Counted from the first letter of the stretch, positions 7,253 through 17,840 are shown. The stretch is 64,000 bases of DNA from Candidatus Fluviicola riflensis (GCA_002243285.1 CP022585.1:1848641-1912640); one strand, 5' to 3'. The notes: generated by a model from the letters alone, not told the origin. Made by a program: numbers and translations.

Positions 7253-9472
7253 ATGAAAAAAACAAAAATGTTGTTTGCGTTGCTTGTTGCTTTAGCAATA
7301 GCTCCGTTTTATTCTGGCCAAAGTTGTCCGGGAAATTATTTTTCGATTGGAGACTTTGAATCCTTTTCATCGTCTACGCAATTGGCAAATGCAGTATCAG
7401 GATCACCAATGATAACCTGGAATCCTTCAGGTGGTCCGTTTAGCCCTCTTTTATTGAGTAATACATATGGGAACGCCACAAAATTCGTTGGACTGGCTTC
7501 TTGCGGGCAAGCCAGTCTTTCATCTGCCAATGGTGGCCCGTCCGACGAACCAATTGTTTTGCCAATGAATTGTGCTGTAAAGCCATGTGACGAAGGAACA
7601 ATTTCCATTGACACGAAGCCGCTTTATTTGTCTCCGGGAAATTGGACGCCCGGAACGCAAATGAAGTTGAAAGTGAGGCTTGTACAGACTAATCCGCTTA
7701 CCAGCTGTGCGGGAGGGATTTTGTTCAATTGTCCTGCCGCGACCACCAATTACCTGGACATTGATATCGATGTTACCAGTCCTTCATGGGTCGGTACCTG
7801 GGAAACGAGGGTGCAAAATTTCATTAACAATACGCCTTATACCTTCAACTACGCCTTGATTTGGTTTACACATACACCTGCTCAATTGTGTCTCACTCAG
7901 TATTTGGATAATGTGATTCTGAAAGTGACGGATTCGTTTGATGTTTCAGGTATCACATTGCCAACAAAAATGTGTAAAGACCAGGAATGCGCTAATATTG
8001 TTACAGGACTACCCGGGCAATATACCGTAACCGGTCCGGGCGTGCCTGACGCACCAATCTATGACCTTGACGGAAATGCAACATGGGTTTTTTGTCCGAC
8101 TGTAGCCGGAGTTGGTACGCATACAATAACCATTTGTTCAGGCGGATGCTGTATTACACGACAAGTGACGGTTTCGTCTCTGAATGCTCCTGTAATCACC
8201 GGTAATAATTATACGGTTTGTCAAGGTAATTCGGCACTGGTATGTCCTACTGTTCCTGTGGGTTCCAGCTATTCGTATTTGTGGAATACCGGACAAACGT
8301 CGCAATGTATCAGTGTTACTCCACCTACGTTGGGAACCACTAATTACACGGTTACTGCTAGTAATGCCGGTTGCAGTACAACAGTTACCAATTCTGTGAC
8401 AGCTGTGTCTTACCCTAAAGTTATTTTACCAAAAAGCGTAAGTGTGTGTAATGGACAATTCCAATCATTGTGTGGCCCTTCCAATACATCTGTTTATTTC
8501 TTTACCTACGAATGGTTTTTCAACGATCCGGTGACACAAACGTCTTATATCGTTTCTTCTGATCAATGTTTTGTTCCGACTCAATATGGAAATTACACGT
8601 TGATTGTCACCAATCAGTACGGTTGTTCTTCTACTGCTTCTATTGATGTGGTGCAAGGTTATGGTCCGGCCATTACCATCAAGGACTATAATTATTGCGG
8701 ACATGCTCCGGCCTATGTTGGACTCCCGGCCGCTTATTCCGATGCTTTGTATTACGAGTGGACTTACAATGGCGGAGCTCCGTTTATGGGAGATTACCGT
8801 ATTCCGAATATGGGTGATGGAACCTATTGTTTAACAGTTTATTGGAGTGACGAGAATATTCCGTCGTTGTTAGGTTGTACTTCAACTACTTGTTTCCAGG
8901 TAACCAGATGTTGCGAACCGAATCCAGAGTTTCAGTTAACATTTAGTCCGTTTGGATCAAGTGCTACCATTACCGTTTCAAATAATCCTGCTTACACCGG
9001 CGATTACGATTCTGAATCATTCATATTGTATAAATATTGCGGACCTGAAACAGATTTGGATTTAATTGTATGGACACAAATCCAAATTGTAACGCGTAGT
9101 GTTAATTTTAATACTCCGGTGGTATTTTCAGGTTTGGATGAGGATTGTATTTACAAAGTAGTACATCGCGTGACGAAAAACTGTCTGCATAAAGTGTTTG
9201 TTTCCGAGCAAATCGCAGGACAGTTAAAAGTGGCTATTTACCCGAATCCGGCTGTTTCAGATGGTCGTGTAGCAATTGAACTTCAGGGTTCTGCAACAAA
9301 TGCCACAGTTGAGATAACGGATGTTTCTACCGGAGCGCTTGTTTACCAGGGAACGCTGGAACCCGGGGTGCCGTTAGTTTTGGAAAACAGAACAGCATTG
9401 CGAACAGGTGTTTACAATGTAAAAGTGTACAACAACGAAGCTGTCGTGAATAATCGATTGATTGTTAATTAA
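7253..9472 (+). CDS. Large secreted protein with T9SS type A sorting tail
   Basis: A 739-residue exported protein. A Sec signal (MKKTKMLFALLVALAIA, cut near residue 22) is followed by an N-terminal beta-rich domain of about 200 residues. Then come several Ig/PKD-like repeats with paired cysteines and Tyr-Thr-Val-x-Asn strands. The C-terminal 75 residues have the pattern of the type A sorting domain: AIYPNPAVS, a VEITDVSTG strand, and GVYNVKVYNN near the end. Such proteins are carried across the outer membrane by the type IX system, which removes the tail and may attach the protein to lipopolysaccharide. No catalytic motif was found; an adhesin or structural role is a guess. A strong terminator follows. 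Confidence 0.88.
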   Translation: MKKTKMLFALLVALAIAPFYSGQSCPGNYFSIGDFESFSSSTQLANAVSGSPMITWNPSGGPFSPLLLSNTYGNATKFVGLASCGQASLSSANGGPSDEPIVLPMNCAVKPCDEGTISIDTKPLYLSPGNWTPGTQMKLKVRLVQTNPLTSCAGGILFNCPAATTNYLDIDIDVTSPSWVGTWETRVQNFINNTPYTFNYALIWFTHTPAQLCLTQYLDNVILKVTDSFDVSGITLPTKMCKDQECANIVTGLPGQYTVTGPGVPDAPIYDLDGNATWVFCPTVAGVGTHTITICSGGCCITRQVTVSSLNAPVITGNNYTVCQGNSALVCPTVPVGSSYSYLWNTGQTSQCISVTPPTLGTTNYTVTASNAGCSTTVTNSVTAVSYPKVILPKSVSVCNGQFQSLCGPSNTSVYFFTYEWFFNDPVTQTSYIVSSDQCFVPTQYGNYTLIVTNQYGCSSTASIDVVQGYGPAITIKDYNYCGHAPAYVGLPAAYSDALYYEWTYNGGAPFMGDYRIPNMGDGTYCLTVYWSDENIPSLLGCTSTTCFQVTRCCEPNPEFQLTFSPFGSSATITVSNNPAYTGDYDSESFILYKYCGPETDLDLIVWTQIQIVTRSVNFNTPVVFSGLDEDCIYKVVHRVTKNCLHKVFVSEQIAGQLKVAIYPNPAVSDGRVAIELQGSATNATVEITDVSTGALVYQGTLEPGVPLVLENRTALRTGVYNVKVYNNEAVVNNRLIVN

Positions 9473-9495
9473 TAGGCTTTAAATACCAAAATAGC

Positions 9496-9523
9496 AAAAG
9501 GGTTGTCTTCGGGCAACCCTTTT
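9496..9523 (+). terminator. Rho-independent terminator of the T9SS protein gene
   Basis: A 12-base-pair stem, left arm 9496-9507 and right arm 9512-9523, is closed by the very stable TTCG tetraloop and followed by gtgtttt. It lies 23 bases after the stop codon. Confidence 0.9.
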
Positions 9524-9614
9524 GTGTTTTAAGAAATGTTATCTTTTTTGCTAAAAGCACCTCCCGGCAAACACTGCAAAACTACTCACATTGTGCCCTC
9601 GGAAAGTGCTTTTA

Positions 9615-10196
9615 TTATCGTTCTACGGGAATCAGGATCACCGTTTCGAGGTTTTTTTCAGCAACCTGCTCAGGATCGTTCAGAAAAACCAGGTGGTATG
9701 AACCACGAATATTCATGTTTTCGTCCGAAGCGTGTTTTGTCATTTCCTTCACGGATGCGTTAATGGTCTCGTAACTTCCTTTATGAACCTGTTTCATACA
9801 CCATTCCTGTACAATACGTTCGTAGCGAATTTGAACCACCCAGCTATCACGACGCAATTCCAATGAACGTTTGATCGCTTTATCGTAATCGTTCCAGGTA
9901 ACACCATCGGGCAGGCGCAGCATAAGTTTATATGATTGTGTGTCTGTGTGCAGCGAGCCATCAATTTTACGCAATTGTTCAAACAACGGAATTTCCCATT
10001 TCACGCCGCGCGAATTCAACAACTGCTGCAATTGCTCGGCAACAACCTGCATCGACCATTCCAGTTCTTCGGGATCAACATGGGTTTTGCCAATCGTAGA
10101 GATCGTGAGGTAATGAAACAGTCCTTGTTTTACCAATTCTGGATGACTTGATGAAGAATCGGCACTTGTAAACGGAGATTGGTTGTGTGTTCTCAT
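9615..10196 (-). CDS. Conserved-looking protein of unknown function
   Basis: A 193-residue soluble protein that I do not recognise. No signal peptide or membrane segment. Two halves each show alternating strands and helices (FHYLTISTIG near the start, YHLVFLNDP and ETVILIPVER near the end), and a middle segment has charged helices. The ATG at 10196 is used; the longer frame would start with TTG. It ends 10 bases after the stop of the PDZ-hydrolase gene and is probably in its operon. An AAAAGCAC/GTGCTTTT inverted repeat (9553-9560, 9606-9613) beyond its stop may help end transcription. Confidence 0.65.
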   Translation of the reverse strand: MRTHNQSPFTSADSSSSHPELVKQGLFHYLTISTIGKTHVDPEELEWSMQVVAEQLQQLLNSRGVKWEIPLFEQLRKIDGSLHTDTQSYKLMLRLPDGVTWNDYDKAIKRSLELRRDSWVVQIRYERIVQEWCMKQVHKGSYETINASVKEMTKHASDENMNIRGSYHLVFLNDPEQVAEKNLETVILIPVER

Positions 10197-10206
10197 AATC
10201 AATGAC

Positions 10207-11589
10207 TTATTTTACAATAACGGATTGGATCCACTGATGAAATTCTTCGACCATTTTCTCATTGAAACGGGTAGGGAACAATGATCCCAATGACCCGTCA
10301 GCATTGCGCTGATAGCTTTCTTCCATGGTCGGAATCAGCAGAAAATTATGGTCGGTATCTGTTAGCTCGAGGAAAGTTGCATTTCCGGGATGATACGTGT
10401 TGATGAGTTTTACGACTTCCTTGTGAGAAAAATCGCCGAGCACCTGGATATCGGTTTCGCCCCAGGCAGAAAGCACTTTACAATCGGTTTTTGCCCAGGC
10501 AGCTGCAATGTCCTGGTCATTAAGCGTTTGACTGAACGAAAGATCACGGCCTAAAAAACTTTCGGTACCCTCGTAGTTCATGTCACGGCGTAAAATACGT
10601 TCGTATTCCGGGTTTTGTGGAACGATATCGGCCAGATTCTTCTTGTTCACCAGCAACTCAAACAACAAGGTTTCGTAGAGTTTCAGATCGCGTTCGTTTT
10701 GCAGGTAATCAATTCCCAACCGCGGGTTTTGAATGCGTACCATTTCCGTCAGGTATTCCAGCCATGGTTTGACGGTTAATCCCATCGCGACAATTCCTCT
10801 TACGTTATTTCCTTCAGCGACAAACGGCGCTTCCATGGCTCCCATTGAATGACCGATAACGATGATATTATTGGTATCGACGTTCGGATGTTTTTTCAAC
10901 GCTTTCAAGGCTTCGCGAAACGAATTGACTTCCGTAGGAAAATCGATGTCTTCGCAAGCCGGAGTGTTGTAAGAATCGCCCATGCCCGGTTTTTCAGCGC
11001 GCATCACCAAATAACCTTTATTGGCGAGGCTGTAAACCAGTTTGCGGTAAACATGTTCTTCCCACATGTTATCGAGGCTCATGCAGTTTAATCCGGGAAT
11101 AAACAGAATTGCCGGTTTTTTACCGGGAGTTGCAGGTTGCAGAAAAATACTGCTGATTTGGCCGCCCATAAACGGAAAAGAGCCATACTCAATGGACAGA
11201 TCTCCGGCATCTTCTTTCGGATTGGCAATCGCTTTGCCTTTGAGCGTTTTCTCTTTCTTTTCGCGAATCACGGTAAACGATACATCATCGCCTTCGCGCA
11301 GTTTTAAAGAAGGTTGCAGTACATCGTCGACAGACTCAATAGCGGTATTGTTGATCCGGATCAGGATGTCTTTCTCTTTTACATTGAGTGCTTCCGCAGT
11401 GAATCCCGGAATGATCTTCTTGATATAAACACCTCTTGTTTCGGTAATTCCGAGTTCTTTCTGACGTGCTTCCGTCAGTTTTTCAACCGAAATCCCTTTA
11501 TTGGCAACGCGTTTCAGCTGCTGCGCAAAAGAGGGAACAGTGATCAGCAAACATACCGCAACCGCATATTTCAAAAACATACTTGTCAT
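10207..11589 (-). CDS. Secreted alpha/beta hydrolase with N-terminal PDZ domain
   Basis: A 460-residue exported enzyme. A signal peptide (YAVAVCLLITVPSFAQ) is followed by a PDZ-like domain at about residues 25-115, with GVYIKKIIPGFTAEALNV and KEKDILIRINN. A serine hydrolase domain runs from about residue 140 to the end. The nucleophile elbow GHSMG places Ser at about residue 248; the oxyanion segment is FIPGLNCMS, and the acid and His would be in WGETDIQV and DTDHNFL. PDZ plus hydrolase suggests substrate docking or dimerisation. It resembles bacterial esterase/dipeptidyl-hydrolase-like proteins; the substrate is unknown. The AraC regulator on the same strand lies 64 bases upstream. Confidence 0.85.
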   Translation of the reverse strand: MTSMFLKYAVAVCLLITVPSFAQQLKRVANKGISVEKLTEARQKELGITETRGVYIKKIIPGFTAEALNVKEKDILIRINNTAIESVDDVLQPSLKLREGDDVSFTVIREKKEKTLKGKAIANPKEDAGDLSIEYGSFPFMGGQISSIFLQPATPGKKPAILFIPGLNCMSLDNMWEEHVYRKLVYSLANKGYLVMRAEKPGMGDSYNTPACEDIDFPTEVNSFREALKALKKHPNVDTNNIIVIGHSMGAMEAPFVAEGNNVRGIVAMGLTVKPWLEYLTEMVRIQNPRLGIDYLQNERDLKLYETLLFELLVNKKNLADIVPQNPEYERILRRDMNYEGTESFLGRDLSFSQTLNDQDIAAAWAKTDCKVLSAWGETDIQVLGDFSHKEVVKLINTYHPGNATFLELTDTDHNFLLIPTMEESYQRNADGSLGSLFPTRFNEKMVEEFHQWIQSVIVK

Positions 11590-11653
11590 TTTATTACTAA
11601 AACAAATCTAAGGAACGACAAGTTGAAAAGTTTGTCAAATCCTGCTATTTACT

Positions 11654-12568
11654 TTATTTCAAGAGGAGAGATGGAGCGATTCCGGTGTGTTTTTTAAACG
11701 CTTTACTAAAGCTGAATACATCAGCGAAACCGCACAAAAAGGCAACATCTGATACCGTATGCGATTTATCGAGGAGCAAGGAATGTGCATTTTCAATGCG
11801 TTTGCGAATCAGGTATTGATGCGGGCTAATTCCCATGACGGCTTTAAACAGGCGGAAAAAGTGGTATTCCGACAAATGACATTCCTGCGCCACTTGTTCG
11901 ATGCTCAGGGGAAGCATGTAGCAATTGTTGATGAAGTCTTTTCCGCGTAGCACACGGCGTAAAAGCTCTTTTTTTGTTTGCACTTTTACTGAACGAACCG
12001 ATTGCAATTGCTTGAAAACAGGAATGTGATCAGCGATGAGCTGCTCTGACAAATGGTAGTAGAATTCCTTACTGAATTCGCGTTTCTCAAAAGGAGAATC
12101 AGACAACTCGGTTCCCAGTGAAGTAAGTGTTTTACCCAGAAGCGTATTGTCGGAAGGATAAAAACTTTCGAAAAAATCGGAAGTGGTGAAAAAACGGTCA
12201 AGGTTCAGATCGGAAAACGAACTGTCGGGTTGCAAATAACTGCCAACGACTTCCGAAAGAATATCGGGAGCAATATCGATGCAAATGGCTTTTACTATTT
12301 TCTCGCTGTCAATTTCCACAGCTCCCTCAGAATGAGTGTTTGCCAATAAATAATGCTGATTTTCAACCTGGAACCGATTGCCGTTGATGGTGTAGTTTTC
12401 ACAACCTTCAAGCACATATTTAATCGAAAAACTACGAAATACAACCGGTGTGGACTTGAGGTCACGCAACATGGAAAAATTGATCAGGCTGCCGTTGCGC
12501 GGAAGCTCATCAAATACCATATTTTGCTCATCAATAACGTTGTACATAACGTGCCTTTGTACAAACAT
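11654..12568 (-). CDS. AraC-family transcriptional regulator
   Basis: A 304-residue regulator. The N-terminal ~170 residues form a cupin-like sensor with strands such as FSIKYVLEG and HYLLANT. The C-terminal ~100 residues carry the two helix-turn-helix units of AraC/XylS proteins: LSIEQVAQECHLSEYHFFRLFK and then VSDVAFLCGFADVFSFSKAFKKHTG. The family signature GF-x-D-x-F-x-FSKAFK is intact. It lies just upstream of, and on the same strand as, the PDZ-hydrolase gene, so that gene is a plausible target. An ATG seven codons in (12547) is an alternative start. The inducer is unknown. Confidence 0.9.
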   Translation of the reverse strand: MFVQRHVMYNVIDEQNMVFDELPRNGSLINFSMLRDLKSTPVVFRSFSIKYVLEGCENYTINGNRFQVENQHYLLANTHSEGAVEIDSEKIVKAICIDIAPDILSEVVGSYLQPDSSFSDLNLDRFFTTSDFFESFYPSDNTLLGKTLTSLGTELSDSPFEKREFSKEFYYHLSEQLIADHIPVFKQLQSVRSVKVQTKKELLRRVLRGKDFINNCYMLPLSIEQVAQECHLSEYHFFRLFKAVMGISPHQYLIRKRIENAHSLLLDKSHTVSDVAFLCGFADVFSFSKAFKKHTGIAPSLLLK

Positions 12569-12685
12569 CCAAAAAAATAGAATCTGACAACCCGTGAATT
12601 TGATGAATGGTAACTGAGCAGTTTAAAACCAATTACAAAAGGTGATGGTTAAGCTTTTCTGTTTTATGAAGTGGTCAAATTGGTT

Positions 12686-14827
12686 TCAGAAGCTTTCAAT
12701 GTAGTGTTTCAGTGAATCGGCTATTTGTAAATGAAGTTTCTTTTTGAGTCGCTGGCGCGCTTTTTTGACCGTATCAGGTGCTACTCCAAGAATCACCGAT
12801 ACTTCTTTGTTCGAGAGTTTTATTTTCAGGAAGGCGCAATGTTTTTCTTCGTTAATGGTAAGGTCGGGATGATGATGCTTGAGCTTTTTGAAAAACTGCT
12901 GATGGGCAATGTCGAAATGTCGCATGAAATTATCCCAGTATTTATCCGATTGAATACCTTGCTGAACCAGGTTTCTCAATTCCTGCATCCGGGCTTCTTT
13001 CGGAAGGTTGTTTTCCAGTTTTATGCTCAATTCATGCAGGGTTTGGCGACTCAGGTCGAGTTGCAGATTGGACAGGGCAGCTTCTTTATTGACTTGAAAA
13101 ATCTGCTGTTCTTTTTCATTCAATTCATGGATGAGCAAATTTGTTTCCATTACTTGTGAAGCCAATTGTTCAGTAACGTTTTTCCCCTCTAACACATATC
13201 CTTTCACGGTGAGATCTTCTGTAAGGTTGATGATGCTGAAATCAATCGCCAAAAATTGGTCATCATCCCATCTACAGCGAAACGTCTTTGATTCGTACGG
13301 CTGAGCGGAACGAATCAGGTCGTTTAACCCCGGAAAATGATTGGTGCCAAGTGTCAGTTCAAATGAACTGTTGACAGATACCGGATAGGGCATTGTCTGT
13401 ACAAACGAATCGTTACATTCTTTGATGCGTAATTGTTCGTCAAGGATCGCAAACAGGTGTTCGCTGGCCATTTGCATTTCTCGTATCCGGAATTCCTTTT
13501 CGTTGAGCTGCTTCATTTTTTCGGTAATATCACGATTGGCTTGCTGAAGCAACACTGTTTTTTGTTTCGTTTTTTGTTTTTGACGGTAAATGAGTCCGAT
13601 GATTGCTAAAAGAAGCAGCAACACAACAATAGCAGCGGTCACGAGGATAGAAAACAAGTTGTTTTGATATGACAATCGCTCATTTTCAAGATTAATGGCC
13701 CTTTTGTCCAGCTGGTTTTCCTTTAATGCGGAATTCAGATATAGCAGTTCAGACCGCTGCTTTAATGAATTATAAGCCTCAATCAGAGCATCGATGTTTG
13801 AACGTGCTTTGAGGCGCGTTATCGTGTTCCATTCCTGATTTTCGAGTTTTAGGTAATGGTAAGCCGAATCGACCCGGTGAAGCTGGTAAAAGTAGCCGGA
13901 AACGCATTTATAGTATTTCCTGCGCTGTTCGGGAAGAAAAGTAGAAAACGCATTTTTTCGGGTGATTTCCCGCCAGTAATTGAAATTCCGACCATCCTTT
14001 TTGTGTGCGTAAACTTCCATATAAAGCAATCCCATATCAGCAATCCATTTTGGGACATTTGCCTCAAAGTACCATTTCGGGATCGGTTTTAAGTAAATCA
14101 GCGCCGAATCGTATTGATGCTGGTTAATCTTGATTTGGGCAATCCCCTCGTTTCCGTAATAGGGAATGTTGCGCGTAGTAGTCGCCACGGATGAACTCAG
14201 GCGGTAATAATACAACGCCGAGTCTTGATTACTGAGTGAATAATGCGCTTCGGCGATGCACCAGTACGCAAATGGTATATTGGCTTCTTTGGCGGATATG
14301 CGCTGTTTCAGTGCAAGTGATTTACGGTAATAGTTGAGTGCGCTTTTGTAGGCTTCAAAGGTGAAATAAAGATCGCCTATGTAAGAGTAGGAGTGAGCAT
14401 ACATGTATGGATTGATATGCTTAAAATCCGTTTGAGTTTTCAGGTAATAAAAGATAGTGGAATCGAAATTGCCCGAATTAAAGTAAATATCACCGATCTG
14501 ATAGTGCGAAAAGCCCATTTTATCATGGTCTTTTCGACTGGTTGCCAGACGAAGGCTTTGCCGAAAATAATAGACGGCAGAATCGATGGAATGCTTGTTT
14601 TCCCGATGAGCGATTCCAAGTTCATAAAGTGCTGCATTGAGTTGTTTATCATTATGGTTGTTAATGGAATTGCGACGAGCGCGATGAAGCTTTTTAAGAT
14701 GCATTTCATGTGCAGCAAATACGTTCACCACTTTGGGAACAGGTTGTGTCGCTTGCTTGAACAAAGACTGGGAAAAACACATTGTCCCGGCACACATAAT
14801 CAGACATAACAATTGCAGCTTTAACAT
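12686..14827 (-). CDS. TPR membrane sensor with C-terminal LuxR-like helix-turn-helix
   Basis: A 713-residue protein in the layout common among Bacteroidota one-component regulators. A signal sequence is followed by tetratricopeptide repeats (about residues 60-330, with SAVYYFRQSL, STIFYYLK and SALNYYRKSL units). A transmembrane helix (VTAAIVVLLLLLAIIGLIY, about 390-412) leads into a cytoplasmic coiled coil. A PAS-like segment (about 450-560) and a C-terminal helix-turn-helix (LSNKEVSVILGVAPDTVKKA) follow. The periplasmic TPR part would sense something and the cytoplasmic part bind DNA. It is monocistronic and divergent from the metallophosphoesterase gene 190 bases away, which could be a target. 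Confidence 0.85.
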   Translation of the reverse strand: MLKLQLLCLIMCAGTMCFSQSLFKQATQPVPKVVNVFAAHEMHLKKLHRARRNSINNHNDKQLNAALYELGIAHRENKHSIDSAVYYFRQSLRLATSRKDHDKMGFSHYQIGDIYFNSGNFDSTIFYYLKTQTDFKHINPYMYAHSYSYIGDLYFTFEAYKSALNYYRKSLALKQRISAKEANIPFAYWCIAEAHYSLSNQDSALYYYRLSSSVATTTRNIPYYGNEGIAQIKINQHQYDSALIYLKPIPKWYFEANVPKWIADMGLLYMEVYAHKKDGRNFNYWREITRKNAFSTFLPEQRRKYYKCVSGYFYQLHRVDSAYHYLKLENQEWNTITRLKARSNIDALIEAYNSLKQRSELLYLNSALKENQLDKRAINLENERLSYQNNLFSILVTAAIVVLLLLLAIIGLIYRQKQKTKQKTVLLQQANRDITEKMKQLNEKEFRIREMQMASEHLFAILDEQLRIKECNDSFVQTMPYPVSVNSSFELTLGTNHFPGLNDLIRSAQPYESKTFRCRWDDDQFLAIDFSIINLTEDLTVKGYVLEGKNVTEQLASQVMETNLLIHELNEKEQQIFQVNKEAALSNLQLDLSRQTLHELSIKLENNLPKEARMQELRNLVQQGIQSDKYWDNFMRHFDIAHQQFFKKLKHHHPDLTINEEKHCAFLKIKLSNKEVSVILGVAPDTVKKARQRLKKKLHLQIADSLKHYIESF

Positions 14828-15017
14828 AACTCTAACTTCGACACAAAATTAGAGCTGACTTATTTCGTTAAGTGCATCAATCGATTAAGAAAGTGTTAAT
14901 GTCCCCCGGATGTATCCCTTTGGCCACCTCTCTTTGTCCCCCTTTTATGATTGGTGAATGAGGATTCCCATCACAACCTTTGCGGAAACAAAATCTTATT
15001 AAAAAGAATTCCGAATT

Positions 15018-17759
15018 ATGAAAACATTTGTTTCTTCCATGCTGTTTTTGCTTCTGCTGGGAAATTACTTCGCACAAAGTATCCATCCTTATCTACAGGC
15101 ACCTACACCTACTTCCATGTACGTGAACTGGAAAACGGGCTCGACCAATACACCATCCATTATGTATGGCACAAATCCGCAAAACCTGAGTTCAACCGTT
15201 ACCGGTTCTGCATCTCAATTTATCGATGGTGGTTACAGCGGCAATTATTTCTACAATACTGTGCAGATGATCAACCTGTCGCCAAACACGAAATACTACT
15301 ACAAAGTCATTTCCGGAGCCGAATTTTCAGACACGCTTAGCTTTAAAACACTGCCATTACCCGGCCAGGCGGCTTCACCCGACGGACACATTCGTTTTTT
15401 GATCATGGGTGATAACCAAATTCAAACCAGCGGACGCTACGATTCATTGGTTGCTTCCGCCAAACGAAAAGTAATTGAACGATGGGGCGGTGAGCCCTCT
15501 GATCATATCGGATTAACGTTTATGGTGGGCGATCAGGTGGATTTGGGTAACCTGAATCAGTATGAAAACATACATTATGCTTACAATCAGGCTCTTTCGG
15601 GGAATGTGCCGATCCAGACAACGGTAGGGAATCATGAAACCTACGGTGCTTTGGGCCTGAGCGCCTACTATTCGCATTTTTACATGAATCAGATGACCTA
15701 TCAGGGAATTAGCTCGGGAACAGAGAATTATTATGCCCTGCAGGCAGGGAATGTGTTGTTTTTAAGTCTCAGTTCCGAACATACGGGCGCAACGCAATTC
15801 AGCTGGGTGCAGCAGGTTATGGCCGCCGCGCAAAACGACCCGACTGTTGACTGGATTCTGACATTCAGCCACCGGCCTTATGAAGCCGAGCAATACGTAG
15901 GCGATATTTCCACCTGGGTAAAAAACACGGTAGTGCCATTTTGCATGGAACATGATAAATACCTGATGCATGTTGGTGCACATCACCATTTGTATGCACG
16001 CGGCCAGTTTAAGGACAATCCGGTTTACAACATTATTTCCGGAGGAACTGCCTGGGACCAATACTGGGGACAATCCAATGAGCAGGATTTTGATTGTGTG
16101 CAAAAAACGATTTCCAACTGGTGTTATCAGATTATGGATGTAGACGTGGTGAACGGAAAAGTAGATATTGAAACTTATTCGATCGGAAGTCCGATGCTAT
16201 TTGCCAATAATCAATGGAAAAATAATGAAGTGGTCGATTCATTTCACCGCTACAAAAACCAGCCGTCTCCCAACCAACCAACAATTGCCAATGTATTTGG
16301 TGATTCGCTGGAATTACCGGTTACAATTACCACAACACCGTATTCCACCAGCACCGCTGAATTATTAAATTCAACAGAATTTCAGATAGCGCAGACAAGT
16401 GATTTTTCAGTGCTGGAATTGGATAAATACCGGGATTTTGAAAACTTATTCGGACAGGCCCCGGGCCAACCAGCCGATTCATCCCGGGATTTGAATGCCG
16501 GAGTCAATATCCAGGAATACACCATTCCTGTCGGTTTGCTGCCGAATGGATTACATTTTGTACGTGCCCGTCATCGTGACCGCAACCTGGAATGGTCTTC
16601 ATGGAGTGCTGTGGATTCGTTTACCGTATTCAACTCGTTTTCCAGCGGACCATTTGTTTCCATGGACTCGAATGAATACGCAATGGGCTCGCCCTTGGTT
16701 GCAACGTATGTTAATGGTCCGGGTAATGCCACCGATTGGGTTGGAATATACAATATGGAAGATGTACCTGGCCCAAATCCATCAACCGCTTGGCAGTACT
16801 GCAATGGTGTCAGCGGAACGCTGAATTTTACGGGAAATGCACTGACACAATCAGATTTATATTTCACTGCATTTTTTGAATTGGACGGATATACTGAGGT
16901 TGCTGCACGAGATACGTTTTACTACGGCGCTATTCCGGTTATAACATCCGATACAACCGTTTACCCGGTAGGTGCGGTTGTTCCGTTGTACATAAGCAAC
17001 GCTCCTGCAATAGCCGATTCGGTTGAAGTACTGAAAGTCGGTTACCAGCATGGCGTGCAGCCTTCTGCCTACTGGGGAGTAGTTTCAAGTGCAAGTCAAA
17101 CGCTTTCGGTAGCCGGTTTGCCAGAAGGGTACTACTCAGCTAAATATTACTTCAAAGGCGAGGCTGTAATCGGAGAATCGTTTTTCTTTTCGGTAGGAGA
17201 CACCATCACCAACTTGTGGATTGATCAACCCATTTACGACCTTGGTGAAAGTATCGTCGCAACATGGACTGATGCGCCTGGAATTGTGAAAGACTGGCTT
17301 GGGATTTACAATCAGGGGGATGATCCCAATATTGATCCGTTGTTGATTTATACTTATTTCGGTGGACAGGCGTTTGGTTCTCTGACTTTAACAGACACAC
17401 TGATTCCTACGCAGCCGGGCGATTACTTTATCGTGATGTTTACCAATGATTCGTACACCGAAGTTTCTAATCGTGAGTTATTTACGATTGTTGATCCGAA
17501 TCTTGGTTCAACTGAACTGGCGCATGGAATGAAAGTGTACCCGAATCCTGTTTCGGGGAATGACCAAATGACAGTGCTTTCTTCGGAGTACCCAATCGAC
17601 TGGATCCAAATCAGAGACCTCAACGGGAAAGTGGTTTACAGAACAGAAAATGTCAACGGACAGCAATTTTCGTTACTGACACATCAGTTATCAAAAGGAA
17701 CTTATATACTCGAAATTCAATCACGGAAATTGTTTAATTATCAGATAGTTGTTCAATAG
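15018..17759 (+). CDS. T9SS-secreted metallophosphoesterase (purple acid phosphatase-like)
   Basis: A 913-residue exported phosphoesterase. After the signal peptide comes a fibronectin-like N-terminal domain of purple acid phosphatases (about residues 20-115, with SPNTKYYYKVISG). The calcineurin-type catalytic domain (about 125-365) has its metal motifs in order: GDNQ, GDQVD, GNHET, a later SHRPYE and the final GAHHHLY. Several beta-sandwich repeats follow. The last ~75 residues are a type A T9SS sorting domain (MKVYPNPVSG and GTYILEIQS). It probably releases phosphate outside the cell; the exact substrate cannot be read from sequence. A good terminator follows. Confidence 0.92.
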   Translation: MKTFVSSMLFLLLLGNYFAQSIHPYLQAPTPTSMYVNWKTGSTNTPSIMYGTNPQNLSSTVTGSASQFIDGGYSGNYFYNTVQMINLSPNTKYYYKVISGAEFSDTLSFKTLPLPGQAASPDGHIRFLIMGDNQIQTSGRYDSLVASAKRKVIERWGGEPSDHIGLTFMVGDQVDLGNLNQYENIHYAYNQALSGNVPIQTTVGNHETYGALGLSAYYSHFYMNQMTYQGISSGTENYYALQAGNVLFLSLSSEHTGATQFSWVQQVMAAAQNDPTVDWILTFSHRPYEAEQYVGDISTWVKNTVVPFCMEHDKYLMHVGAHHHLYARGQFKDNPVYNIISGGTAWDQYWGQSNEQDFDCVQKTISNWCYQIMDVDVVNGKVDIETYSIGSPMLFANNQWKNNEVVDSFHRYKNQPSPNQPTIANVFGDSLELPVTITTTPYSTSTAELLNSTEFQIAQTSDFSVLELDKYRDFENLFGQAPGQPADSSRDLNAGVNIQEYTIPVGLLPNGLHFVRARHRDRNLEWSSWSAVDSFTVFNSFSSGPFVSMDSNEYAMGSPLVATYVNGPGNATDWVGIYNMEDVPGPNPSTAWQYCNGVSGTLNFTGNALTQSDLYFTAFFELDGYTEVAARDTFYYGAIPVITSDTTVYPVGAVVPLYISNAPAIADSVEVLKVGYQHGVQPSAYWGVVSSASQTLSVAGLPEGYYSAKYYFKGEAVIGESFFFSVGDTITNLWIDQPIYDLGESIVATWTDAPGIVKDWLGIYNQGDDPNIDPLLIYTYFGGQAFGSLTLTDTLIPTQPGDYFIVMFTNDSYTEVSNRELFTIVDPNLGSTELAHGMKVYPNPVSGNDQMTVLSSEYPIDWIQIRDLNGKVVYRTENVNGQQFSLLTHQLSKGTYILEIQSRKLFNYQIVVQ

Positions 17760-17797
17760 CGTATACCTGTATAGTAAGAAGGTGAGTTTCGGCTCCA

Positions 17798-17840
17798 AAA
17801 GAAAGAGTTTAATTGTGATAAGCGATTAAGCTCTTTCTTT
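17798..17840 (+). terminator. Terminator after the metallophosphoesterase gene
   Basis: A 16-base-pair stem with one G-T pair: left arm 17798-17813 (AAAGAAAGAG...), right arm 17825-17840, 11-base loop, with T-rich sequence after the right arm. Confidence 0.8.
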